Shown in pieces: positions 17,553-24,754 of a stretch of 64,000 nucleotides of DNA; the first letter of the stretch is position 1; every line of letters starts with the position of its first letter. The DNA is taken from positions 5,132-69,131 of the forward strand of contig CAZKBP010000034.1 of assembly GCA_964551015.1 (NCBI GenBank). Direction: 5' to 3'. Source of the DNA: CAZKBP01 sp964551015. Its GTDB lineage: Bacteria; Bacteroidota; Bacteroidia; Cytophagales; Microscillaceae. Position numbers and translations under genes: made by a program. The notes beneath the pieces were generated by a model that saw nothing but the letters and a program-made list of their open reading frames with translations, made no database searches and was not told where the DNA came from.

Positions 17553-17924
17553 ATGCGAAAAACGACCTCCACCAATTACGCCAATGAGCAATCCATCGTG
17601 GATAACTGCCCCATTACCAGCACCATGCAAGCCATCGGCGGGCGTTGGAAATTGGTCATTATCTGGCATTTGAAAGGAAAACCCCTGCGTTATGGAGAAT
17701 TAAAGAGAGCCATTCCTTTGATCTCGGAGAAAATGCTCATTCAGCAATTAAAAGCTCTCGTAGCAAGTGGCTGGGTAATCAAAAATGATTATCAAGAAAT
17801 TCCACCCCGTACCGATTATCGGCTAAGCGAGCTTGGAAAATCTTTTGTGCCGATTTTAGAAAGTATCTACGAATGGGGAATAGACAATAAGATCACTGAG
17901 CAAATCCAAACTGATTCTAAATAA
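17553..17924 (+). CDS. HxlR-family winged-helix transcriptional regulator
   Basis: Seen: CPITSTMQAIGGRWKLVIIWHL at residues 19-40, GKPLRYGELKRAIP, ISEKMLIQQLKAL as recognition helix, and the wing PPRTDYRLSELG; 123 aa, typical. The conserved Cys19 matches the redox- or electrophile-sensing Cys of the family. Family knowledge: HxlR proteins usually control a divergently transcribed oxidoreductase in response to reactive carbonyls or quinones. That fits the divergent SDR/SnoaL pair; the inducer is not known. Confidence 0.92.
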   Translation: MRKTTSTNYANEQSIVDNCPITSTMQAIGGRWKLVIIWHLKGKPLRYGELKRAIPLISEKMLIQQLKALVASGWVIKNDYQEIPPRTDYRLSELGKSFVPILESIYEWGIDNKITEQIQTDSK

Positions 17925-18055
17925 GCAGTGCTTTCGCGGAAGAGGCTGCCTTAATATCCGAATTTCCTTTTTTTAATTATATTTACTCCAAAATTAAATT
18001 GCGTGACTCAGTGCGATTCATGTTACTTCTCACTCTGACCAGAAATTTAAATGTG

Positions 18056-20023
18056 ATGCGAAAAGTCCTGCTCAAGCTCGGGATGATCCTTTTGCTGGGA
18101 ACACAGAGCCTCTTCTGTCTCGGTCAAAATCGGAACGTGGACTCACTCAAACGACTGCTGGGCGAGCTACCCGACTCTGCCAAAATGAACATTTATCACA
18201 AATTAGGCTCCATCTACCGAAGCCAAGGCTCTGATTCTTGCTTCTACTATACCCGCCAGGGTCTCGCCCTCGCCTACGCTCTCAATGATCTACACAAGCA
18301 GGTAGAACTCCTCAATCAACTGGCGATCAACCACTACGCTCTCCATCCCGACTCGAGTATTTTTTATGCGAAGAAGGGCATCGCAATCGCCGAAAAAAAT
18401 CAGGATAGCTACGGAAAAATGCAGTTACAAAGCACGCTGTCGGTACTCTATAAAAATCGAGGTGATTTCAAACAAGCCATCGACTGTAGTATTCAAGTAC
18501 TACGCCTCTGTGAGTCTATCCAAGATACGGCTGGAATCGCCCAGAGTGCTCACTCCCTGAGCCAGACTTATGTCGAGCTTGGAGAATACCCCTCTGCTTT
18601 GCGCTATGCCCAAAGAGCAGTCGGTCTTTACTCCCTCCTTCGGGATACTATCAACCTGGCCAACTCTCTTGGCAATCAAGCCCATGTTTATCAAAAGATG
18701 GAAGATTGGCCGAATGCGATTCAGATCAATGAGCAGACGCTGAGCCTCATTAAAAACAAAAATCTGAGCCATATAAAAGCAGGTATCAATTTTCACTTGG
18801 GACAGATTTACCAAACACAAGGAAAAAATACCCTGGCCAAAGAGAAGTTCCTGAGGGTACTGACCGACGTGCCCAACGTTTATTCCAAAGCCGTCACCCT
18901 GCAAGCGCTGGGAGAGGTGGAGTACCTGCTCAATGAAGAAGAAGCTGCCGAAAAATATCTCCTGGAAAGCATCGCCTTGGCCAAAGAATTTGAAGGGCTG
19001 GATATCCTGAGAGCCAATTATGAAACCCTCACTCTCTTAGCTGAGAAAAGAGGTAACTTTGCCGAAGCGCTCGATTATCAGCGCCAAGCCATCGCTTTCA
19101 AAGATTCTATCTACAATCAAGAAAAAACCAAACAGATTCAGGAAATCAGCACCCAATACGAAGTAGAGAAAAAAGAACAAGCCATCGCCCTGCTCGAAGC
19201 TCAAAATCAAGTTCAGGCACTGACCGCAAGTCGCCAGCGTAGTTGGCTGATCATCGCTGTGGCAATCGGAGGGCTGGCGTTGTTGGCGGCTTTCTTGTTT
19301 TACCGCCTCTCCGCGCTCCGGCGCAAGAATAATCTGGTACTTGTTCAGCAAAAAAATGAAATTCAAGCCAAGAATGAGCAAATCACAGAGCAAAACCAAA
19401 CTATCCAACAAGCTCTGGCCGAAAAAGAAATTTTACTCAAAGAAATCCACCATCGGGTCAAAAACAACCTCCAGATCATCTCCAGCCTGATGAATATCCA
19501 AGCCCGACAAATCCAGCAACCTGCCTTCCGGCAATGGATCAGCGAGGGGCAAAACCGACTGCTGGCCATGGCCGAAGTGCACCAAAACCTCTACCAACTG
19601 AGCAATCTGAGCGAAGTACCATTCAAGCCCTATGTCAGCGAGTTGGGCAGCCGCCTGATTGATGCCTATGCCTCCGAAGAGGACATCCATTTGGCCGTAG
19701 AAGCGGAGAACTATGCCTTCAAAATTGACCAGATCATTCCCATTGGCCTCATTATCAATGAACTGATCACGAATGCGGTCAAATATGCTTTTGAAGATTA
19801 CAGTCAAGCCCAAATCCGCATCGCTCTGCAAATGACCCCTGAATCTCATTACGCGCTGGAAATAGCAGACAATGGAATTGGGTTGCCCACCGGACTATTT
19901 GAGGACAAACAACAACAAGGAACTGGCTGGCGCTTGGTGCATATGCTCGTTCGTCAGCTCTATGGCTCCATTGAGCACCAAAATCAGCCAGGGGCACGTT
20001 TTCAGATTCTTTTTCCTGCCTAA
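18056..20023 (+). CDS. TPR-repeat sensor histidine kinase (HisKA_2)
   Basis: Seen: the ATG at 18056 opens a signal peptide MRKVLLKLGMILLLGTQSLFCLGQ; longer readings need a TTG start. Residues about 30-375 hold TPR repeats (ALNDLHKQVELLNQLAINHYAL and similar). One transmembrane segment follows (about 395-417), a coiled coil (about 418-455), HisKA_2 with EIHHRVKNNLQIISSLMNIQ (His465/466), and a HATPase domain with N box NELITNAVKYAF and G box IADNGIGLP. Family knowledge: periplasmic TPRs sense an unknown cue and the kinase passes phosphate to a receiver. The cognate response regulator follows after 14 bp. Confidence 0.92.
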   Translation: MRKVLLKLGMILLLGTQSLFCLGQNRNVDSLKRLLGELPDSAKMNIYHKLGSIYRSQGSDSCFYYTRQGLALAYALNDLHKQVELLNQLAINHYALHPDSSIFYAKKGIAIAEKNQDSYGKMQLQSTLSVLYKNRGDFKQAIDCSIQVLRLCESIQDTAGIAQSAHSLSQTYVELGEYPSALRYAQRAVGLYSLLRDTINLANSLGNQAHVYQKMEDWPNAIQINEQTLSLIKNKNLSHIKAGINFHLGQIYQTQGKNTLAKEKFLRVLTDVPNVYSKAVTLQALGEVEYLLNEEEAAEKYLLESIALAKEFEGLDILRANYETLTLLAEKRGNFAEALDYQRQAIAFKDSIYNQEKTKQIQEISTQYEVEKKEQAIALLEAQNQVQALTASRQRSWLIIAVAIGGLALLAAFLFYRLSALRRKNNLVLVQQKNEIQAKNEQITEQNQTIQQALAEKEILLKEIHHRVKNNLQIISSLMNIQARQIQQPAFRQWISEGQNRLLAMAEVHQNLYQLSNLSEVPFKPYVSELGSRLIDAYASEEDIHLAVEAENYAFKIDQIIPIGLIINELITNAVKYAFEDYSQAQIRIALQMTPESHYALEIADNGIGLPTGLFEDKQQQGTGWRLVHMLVRQLYGSIEHQNQPGARFQILFPA

Positions 20024-20037
20024 ATAAAACTGGTTTG

Positions 20038-20808
20038 ATGATGGAAAAGCTCAAGGTACTTATCGTAGAAGACGAACAAATCATTGCCTCTGACTTACAA
20101 GACTTACTTCAGGAATATGGCTATGAGGTGTCAGCCATCGCCCGAAGTTATCAGGAAGGGCTTTATTTTTTGGAAAAATGCTCTCCAGATATTGCCCTGA
20201 TAGATATTGTTTTGCACCGTACCGAAGCACCCAAGTCCGATGCCCTCGATGGCATTCACTTGGCCGAAAAAATCCGGGATCAATACCAGATTCCCTTTAT
20301 TTATATCTCCTCGCACACCGACCCTCAGACCTTACAACGAGCCAAAGCGACCTTGCCCAATGCCTACTTGGTCAAGCCTTTCCATAATGAACAGGTATTC
20401 GCCGCCATGGAAACCGCTCTGTTCAGCTTTGCCCATCAAGAGCAGGCCGATCAGGTGGAAGAAGAGGCAAACCCAACCTCAGGAAGCTTACCACCTCCCG
20501 TAAAACGCTGTGTGGATTATATTGAGTCTAATAGCATAGAAGCCATTTCTTTGCAAGAGTTAGCCCGGCAGAACCAGATGAACAAATTCCACCTGGCACG
20601 CCTGTTCAAAAAGCACGTCGGTCAATCTCCTTATCAATATCTGCTCAAGTGTAGGATTGATCAGGCCTGTGTCCTGCTTCGTGAGAGCGAAGAGAGCATC
20701 TTCCAAATTGCTTTGCAGGTGGGCTATGAAAATCACAGCAATTTCAACAAAACCTTCAAGAAATTCATTGGTCTGAGCCCCTTACAGTACCGACAAAAAA
20801 ATCGTTAG
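20038..20808 (+). CDS. response regulator with AraC-type DNA-binding domain
   Basis: Seen: the receiver domain has an acidic pocket VEDEQ, phospho-acceptor Asp about 56 in IALIDIVL and Lys in YLVKPF. A linker (about 130-155) follows, then an AraC/XylS double HTH (about 160-256): SLQELARQNQMNKFHLARLFKKHVGQSPYQYL and IFQIALQVGYENHSNFNKTFKKFIGLSPLQYR. Two adjacent ATG codons follow a TTG; the first ATG was chosen. It is coupled to the TPR histidine kinase and probably controls nearby genes such as the SnoaL/barrel/ABM group downstream (inference). Confidence 0.93.
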   Translation: MMEKLKVLIVEDEQIIASDLQDLLQEYGYEVSAIARSYQEGLYFLEKCSPDIALIDIVLHRTEAPKSDALDGIHLAEKIRDQYQIPFIYISSHTDPQTLQRAKATLPNAYLVKPFHNEQVFAAMETALFSFAHQEQADQVEEEANPTSGSLPPPVKRCVDYIESNSIEAISLQELARQNQMNKFHLARLFKKHVGQSPYQYLLKCRIDQACVLLRESEESIFQIALQVGYENHSNFNKTFKKFIGLSPLQYRQKNR

Positions 20809-21100
20809 CCCTTTTCACTTCAGGATGAGCTAAAGTCAAGATTCGACAAGCCCAGTCAACTATTGAGAGGTTTGCCGCCGGGGGCTTGCTTACCTTTGTT
20901 TTAAGCAAATAAAAAAAGGCTTTCCTAAAATTTGGGAGAAGAATCAGTTCTATTTTAGCTGAAAACGATATAACCCTGAAAACCAAATAAGCCTACATCA
21001 TCAGCCTGACTTACCCTTTTTGAAAGCCCATAAACCTAGGGGACTGCGCAGCCCGGGTTTGCTTCGTAATTTATTTTTTAACAAAAAAAATCACAATCTT

Positions 21101-21664
21101 ATGAATCTTTTAAGCATTTTCTTATTGAGTTTAGCATCTCTCAGCCTTTTGAGTATACAGGCCAAAGGCCAAAAGATCAACAACTCGGCTGGAAACAAAC
21201 TGGACGAAACCGAGCGAAAAAACTTAGAAACCGCCATTCGTTTTATTGAAGATGGGCTGCAAAAGCACGATATGAACGTATTTGATGAATGCGTAGCCAC
21301 CGATGCCACCATCATCACTGGCCTTAAGCCCTCCGGCCCCATCGAGGGAATTGAAGAATACAAGCAAGTTTTTACTGCCTTTGCCGAAGCCTGGCCCAGC
21401 CGTGGTCTGACCGTTACTGAGAGTTTTGCTGCGGGCAACAAAGTCGTGATTCGCTTCAATTCTATCAATGCCTTCAAAAAAACTTATTATGGCATGGAAC
21501 CTACCAATCAGGTAGCCTCCCTCCAAGAAGTACACGTGATGACCTTTGAAAACGGCAAAATCATTAACAATGTCGTGGCCGCAGAAAATCTGGAGTACGA
21601 GTATATCCTCTACCCACTCCTCAAAGAGGGCATTCTAGCCAATGTAAAAACCGAGGATCAGTAA
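21101..21664 (+). CDS. secreted SnoaL-like protein
   Basis: Seen: the signal peptide MNLLSIFLLSLASLSLLSIQAKG supports the start at 21101 instead of a longer non-ATG reading. The mature part has ETAIRFIEDGLQKHDMNVFDECVATDATIITG and IEGIEEYKQVFTAFAEAWPSRGLTVTESFAAGNKVVIRF, the SnoaL polyketide-cyclase-like/NTF2 pattern; 187 aa. Function not known. It lies 292 bp after the response regulator, with a TACCTTTG box at 20891-20898 in between but no well-spaced -33 box. A hairpin follows the stop. Confidence 0.75.
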   Translation: MNLLSIFLLSLASLSLLSIQAKGQKINNSAGNKLDETERKNLETAIRFIEDGLQKHDMNVFDECVATDATIITGLKPSGPIEGIEEYKQVFTAFAEAWPSRGLTVTESFAAGNKVVIRFNSINAFKKTYYGMEPTNQVASLQEVHVMTFENGKIINNVVAAENLEYEYILYPLLKEGILANVKTEDQ

Positions 21665-21675
21665 AAGGAGGGAAC

Positions 21676-21699
21676 AAGGAAGCCACACCGGGCTTCCTT
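21676..21699 (+). terminator. hairpin after SnoaL-like gene
   Basis: AAGGAAGCC (21676-21684) pairs perfectly with GGCTTCCTT (21691-21699), 6-nt loop, 11 bp after the stop codon. The arms resemble the terminator at 3939-3958. The U-tract is poor. Confidence 0.55.
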
Positions 21700-21712
21700 C
21701 CTCTTACCTACT

Positions 21713-22324
21713 ATGAAATATCTGAGTATCGGGTTCGTCTGCTTGGTTTCGCTCGCGGGTCAGGCACAGAGTTTAGAAGTCGCCCCTGGCCATCAATTCA
21801 CCGCCGTAGATTTGCAATGGTTGAAACCTTTCAATCAAAACTTACCAGAACTATTGTTCTACACTCGGAGTCGCTATCAAGTGGATTACGAAGACCAAAC
21901 GAGCTATTTTATTTCCCTCATTACGGCTTATCAATTGCTGGCCAAGGACAAAATCGGGCTGGCCACCGAAATTATCGCCGATGATTTTGGGATGACCTAC
22001 AAAGGAGGGCTCCAATACCTCGATGCCCACGAACGGAAGCTTTGGTACACTTGGATCAATGTGGGCTACTCGGATCAAATGCTCTATGGTTGGTTCATTT
22101 TGATTCGCTATTTGCCCAAGCTGAGCGAGCACTGGAGTCTTTATTTCCAGCTAGAACTGGTCAATAATTTCAAGCGAGAAGGCAATTTATTTGCTGCCCA
22201 AAGACCAAGATTTGGTCTGGATTATCGGGGAATTCAATTTGGAGCCGCCTGCGATTTGAGTCAAGTCGGTACCGAGTGGAGCAACCTTTCTAATTATGGT
22301 TTTTTTCTGAGAAAAGATTTTTAA
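21713..22324 (+). CDS. probable outer-membrane beta-barrel protein, unknown family
   Basis: Not recognised by name. Seen: a signal peptide (residues 1-18, ending GQA-Q) and alternating hydrophobic/polar strands rich in Tyr and Trp (LLFYTRSRYQVDYEDQTSYFISLITAYQLL, LYFQLELVNNF), ending YGFFLRKDF with terminal Phe, as in small outer-membrane barrels of about eight strands. 203 aa. It starts 49 bp after the secreted SnoaL gene and is followed after 12 bp by the ABM gene. Confidence 0.65.
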   Translation: MKYLSIGFVCLVSLAGQAQSLEVAPGHQFTAVDLQWLKPFNQNLPELLFYTRSRYQVDYEDQTSYFISLITAYQLLAKDKIGLATEIIADDFGMTYKGGLQYLDAHERKLWYTWINVGYSDQMLYGWFILIRYLPKLSEHWSLYFQLELVNNFKREGNLFAAQRPRFGLDYRGIQFGAACDLSQVGTEWSNLSNYGFFLRKDF

Positions 22325-22336
22325 TACATCCAAATC

Positions 22337-22642
22337 ATGAAAACACAACAAGTTGTAGAGTTGATTCGCTTTCGGGTCAAGCCTGAAAAAGTACAAGATT
22401 TTCTGAGCGAACGCAAGCAAGTAGATGATTTTGTACAAAGCCTCGAGGGTTTCCTCAGTACAGAGATTTTCCAAATGCCAGAGCAACAATGGCTCATGCA
22501 AATCACCTGGGAGAGTCAGGCAAAGCTGGAATCCATTCTGCCCATCACCGAAGCCTCTCCTGAAATCTCTCGCTGGATTGAGAAAAACGCCGAGTTTGTC
22601 TCCTACGAAATAGGCCTGCAACGTTATGTACACTCGCTTTAA
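22337..22642 (+). CDS. ABM-like (dimeric alpha/beta barrel) small protein
   Basis: Seen: 101 aa with VVELIRFRVKPEKVQDFLSERKQVDDFVQSLEGFLSTEIFQ and WLMQITWESQAKLE, the ferredoxin-like pattern of the antibiotic biosynthesis monooxygenase/stress-responsive barrel superfamily. No signal peptide. Enzymatic residues are not diagnostic. It lies 12 bp after the barrel gene and is likely in the same transcript. Confidence 0.68.
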   Translation: MKTQQVVELIRFRVKPEKVQDFLSERKQVDDFVQSLEGFLSTEIFQMPEQQWLMQITWESQAKLESILPITEASPEISRWIEKNAEFVSYEIGLQRYVHSL

Positions 22643-22714
22643 ACGCTTTTTTTATTTTTATTTTGAAGGAGAAGTTCCTATCTTTATTTGTAATAAAATA
22701 AGCACGAGACAATC

Positions 22715-22856
22715 ATGGAAAATCATCTTCGGCAAGCTAGCAACGCCATCTATACCTATGTCTGGGGGATGGATCAGTAGGATTGGGAGCAGGCGACCCA
22801 GTACTTTGATCAGGAGATAAACATCGATTACAGCTAGGTGGGTGGCCGCCTGATTT
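22715..22856 (+). pseudogene. SnoaL-like pseudogene with two stops
   Basis: Seen: from the ATG at 22715 the frame reads MENHLRQASNAIYTYVWGMDQ, stop (22778), DWEQATQYFDQEINIDYS, stop (22835), then VGGRLIY. Ignoring the stops this is the start of a SnoaL-like domain (VWGxDxxDWxxxxxxF.....IDYS). After about 22860 the homology ends and a PepSY-like reading in another frame takes over, so the 3' part is lost. Probably a decayed gene joined by deletion to its neighbour. Confidence 0.6.
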
Positions 22857-23168
22857 ATGCACGAAAAGAAACAGTTGGCACGTGCTTTCTACGCAGAAGA
22901 TGGAAGCGTAAAGTACAGCAACGTTTTCTATGGAGTCAAAGGTATGCCAGAAGCAGTGAAAACAGGAGCGACCAAGCTTCATCCTGACTTCAAGATCGTG
23001 TCGGCAGGTTACACTAAAATTTTATCCTCTCAAAAAGAAGGCTATCAAGTAAACCTGCCGAAAGGAACCCAAAAAGTTGAGCTTTGGCTAGATGCTCAGG
23101 GGAACGAACTCAGTAAGGAGTACATCGCTGAGGCTTTTAAAGACCTCTGGAGCTTAGATACACAGTAA
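22857..23168 (+). pseudogene. N-terminally truncated PepSY-like (BLIP-like) protein
   Basis: Seen: 103 codons with GMPEAVKTGATKLHPDFKIVSAGYTKIL and EGYQVNLPKGTQKVELWLDAQGNEL, the pattern of PepSY-like periplasmic proteins. Normal members have a signal peptide and usually a second repeat; this one has neither, and an in-frame TGA lies two codons before the ATG. It directly follows a decayed SnoaL reading in a different frame. Probably a remnant fused by deletion, though a short cytoplasmic product is possible. Confidence 0.5.
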
Positions 23169-23182
23169 TGCTAAGCATTGCT

Positions 23183-23213
23183 CTTGGTTCAAGTATCCTT
23201 TGCTTGAACCAAG
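23183..23213 (+). terminator. hairpin after the PepSY remnant
   Basis: Perfect 11-bp arms CTTGGTTCAAG (23183-23193) and CTTGAACCAAG (23203-23213) with a 9-nt loop, 14 bp after the stop. No U-run, so termination is uncertain. Confidence 0.5.
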
Positions 23214-23216
23214 GCT

Positions 23217-23510
23217 TCAAAGGGCACACTGCATTTTGATCGAACCCGGAAAGCCCTCCAAACCAAATTGGCTTGTGTCATAGGTATCTTCTATAATCCA
23301 CTCGACCGGAGCTAAAGCAAAAGGAGATTGCTCGGCTCCGTTTCAGTATACTAAGGGAACAGAATTCCTAACCAGCACTGCCACAGTTTTTTTTATGGAT
23401 TTCCTTGGATCTACGAGGAGAGGTTTGCGGATCTTAGCCTCAAGCATCAATTTTCTGAGGCATGTTGTAACCCCTTCACCTTTCTTCCAGTATGCAATCA
23501 ATAAAGGAAA
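23217..23510 (-). pseudogene. possible degraded ORF, unidentified
   Basis: In the 350-bp gap 23169-23519, one minus-strand frame is open for about 98 codons except for a single TGA (23343-23345). Its last part (NGAEQSPFALAPVEWIIED to PGSIKMQCAL) has protein-like composition and codon use. No ATG in a convincing place and no family recognised. It may be a decayed gene or chance. Confidence 0.25.
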
Positions 23511-23519
23511 AATCGCCCC

Positions 23520-24164
23520 ATGACTTCTTTACAAAAAAACTTTCAGGTTTGGACACTCAGGGGAGGCTGGCTCCTGATGACTTTGATGGCCGGCCTGCTC
23601 TTTTACACCACCACTTTCTATCTTTCTTTAAAAACTGATATTGGTTTTTTACTGGCCAAACAAGATTTTGTCGCAGATGTGCTTTGGATGAGTGCCTTCT
23701 ATATGCATATCACGGGCAGCATGCTCTGCCTCATCATTGGCCCCTTTCAGTTTATTCCTTCACTGCGTCAGCAAACACTTTCTTGGCATCGGAACTTGGG
23801 GAAGATTTACGTAGGCGCTATCTTGTTGGTGGCAGGGCCGAGTGGCTTGTACATGTCTTTTTTTGCCAACGGGGGGATAGGCGCCGTCATTGGTTTTTTG
23901 ATTCTTTCTATACTTTGGTGGGGCACTACTTATTTAGCTTACCGAGCAATCCGACTTCGGGACTTGAAGGCGCATCGCCGGTGGATGCTCCGTAGTTATG
24001 CCCTCACGTTTTCGGCGGTCACGCTGAGAACTTGGGTTCCCATTTTGTCACTTTGGTTTTTGATGGATCACCCCACCATTATCATCGTAACTTCTTGGCT
24101 CAATTGGATTCCTAACTTACTGATCGCTGAACTTATCTTAATTTTTTGTTCTAAAAATCTTTGA
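23520..24164 (+). CDS. DUF2306 integral membrane protein
   Basis: Seen: five to six transmembrane segments; YMHITGSMLCLIIGPFQFIPSLRQQTLSWHRNLGKIYV and YLAYRAIRLRDLKAHRRWMLRSYALTFSAVTLR carry the conserved His/Arg residues of DUF2306 (214 aa). Family knowledge: function unknown; the conserved His residues recall haem- or quinone-binding membrane proteins. It stands alone, 60 bp before an unrelated small membrane-anchored gene. Confidence 0.85.
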   Translation: MTSLQKNFQVWTLRGGWLLMTLMAGLLFYTTTFYLSLKTDIGFLLAKQDFVADVLWMSAFYMHITGSMLCLIIGPFQFIPSLRQQTLSWHRNLGKIYVGAILLVAGPSGLYMSFFANGGIGAVIGFLILSILWWGTTYLAYRAIRLRDLKAHRRWMLRSYALTFSAVTLRTWVPILSLWFLMDHPTIIIVTSWLNWIPNLLIAELILIFCSKNL

Positions 24165-24224
24165 TGGTACAACATTTTGGGTCGTTTTCGTTAATTAAAG
24201 TAAACACCAACCCTAAAATCCACT

Positions 24225-24722
24225 ATGAGTAATCGAAGATTAATTCTGACCACCGTGCTATCGATCTTAATCACCGCCTTATTATTTGCTGTGGTTTCTT
24301 TTCGGTCTTTTCGCAAACCACCGTCTCTTTCTGAGAAACCCTTAGCAAACCCTGAGGTAGAATCTACCTCAAAAAAGCCTTTGGCTAGCCCTCAGTATTT
24401 AACTGAGAAAGGCGATCAACTTATTCGCAGTACGCTGATTCAGCCACTACAAACGAAGCTGGGCATTCGGGTGGATAAAAAGTCCTTCAGCCGTTGCCCC
24501 AGCGGATTAGGTTATTACATCGTGCTAGAACCTCATGCTAATCGGCATTATTTTCAAGGCACTGTAGAAAATTACAGAGGCTGTCAGGGAAAACGCGTTT
24601 GTAGCTTCCGCTTGAATGAAGATGAAAATCAGCTAGAAGTTTGGTCTAAAAGCCAGCATCGCTTCTTGGGTGTCAAACGCTGGCTTGCCACGAATGAGGC
24701 TCTGGCTCTATCTGCTCAGTAG
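24225..24722 (+). CDS. hypothetical membrane-anchored protein
   Basis: Not recognised. Seen: an N-terminal transmembrane/signal anchor (about 7-27, LILTTVLSILITALLFAVVSF), a Pro/Ser/Lys-rich linker (about 30-65), then a compact basic domain with three Cys (CPSG, GCQG, RVCSFRL), YIVLEPHANRHYFQGTVENY and VWSKSQHRFLGVKRWL. 165 aa. Convergent with the ABC permease gene; 32 bp lie between the stops. Confidence 0.55.
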   Translation: MSNRRLILTTVLSILITALLFAVVSFRSFRKPPSLSEKPLANPEVESTSKKPLASPQYLTEKGDQLIRSTLIQPLQTKLGIRVDKKSFSRCPSGLGYYIVLEPHANRHYFQGTVENYRGCQGKRVCSFRLNEDENQLEVWSKSQHRFLGVKRWLATNEALALSAQ

Positions 24723-24754
24723 TTCATTTCGTAGGCTAGCCATTACTATGCAAA

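Noticed and set aside
19433..19849. 138-codon minus-strand frame
   Set aside because: Antisense to the kinase catalytic domain.
20871..20898. TTTG plus TACCTTTG as promoter of the secreted SnoaL gene
   Set aside because: The spacer is only 16 bp instead of about 20 and the leader would be some 200 nt; kept only as a remark.
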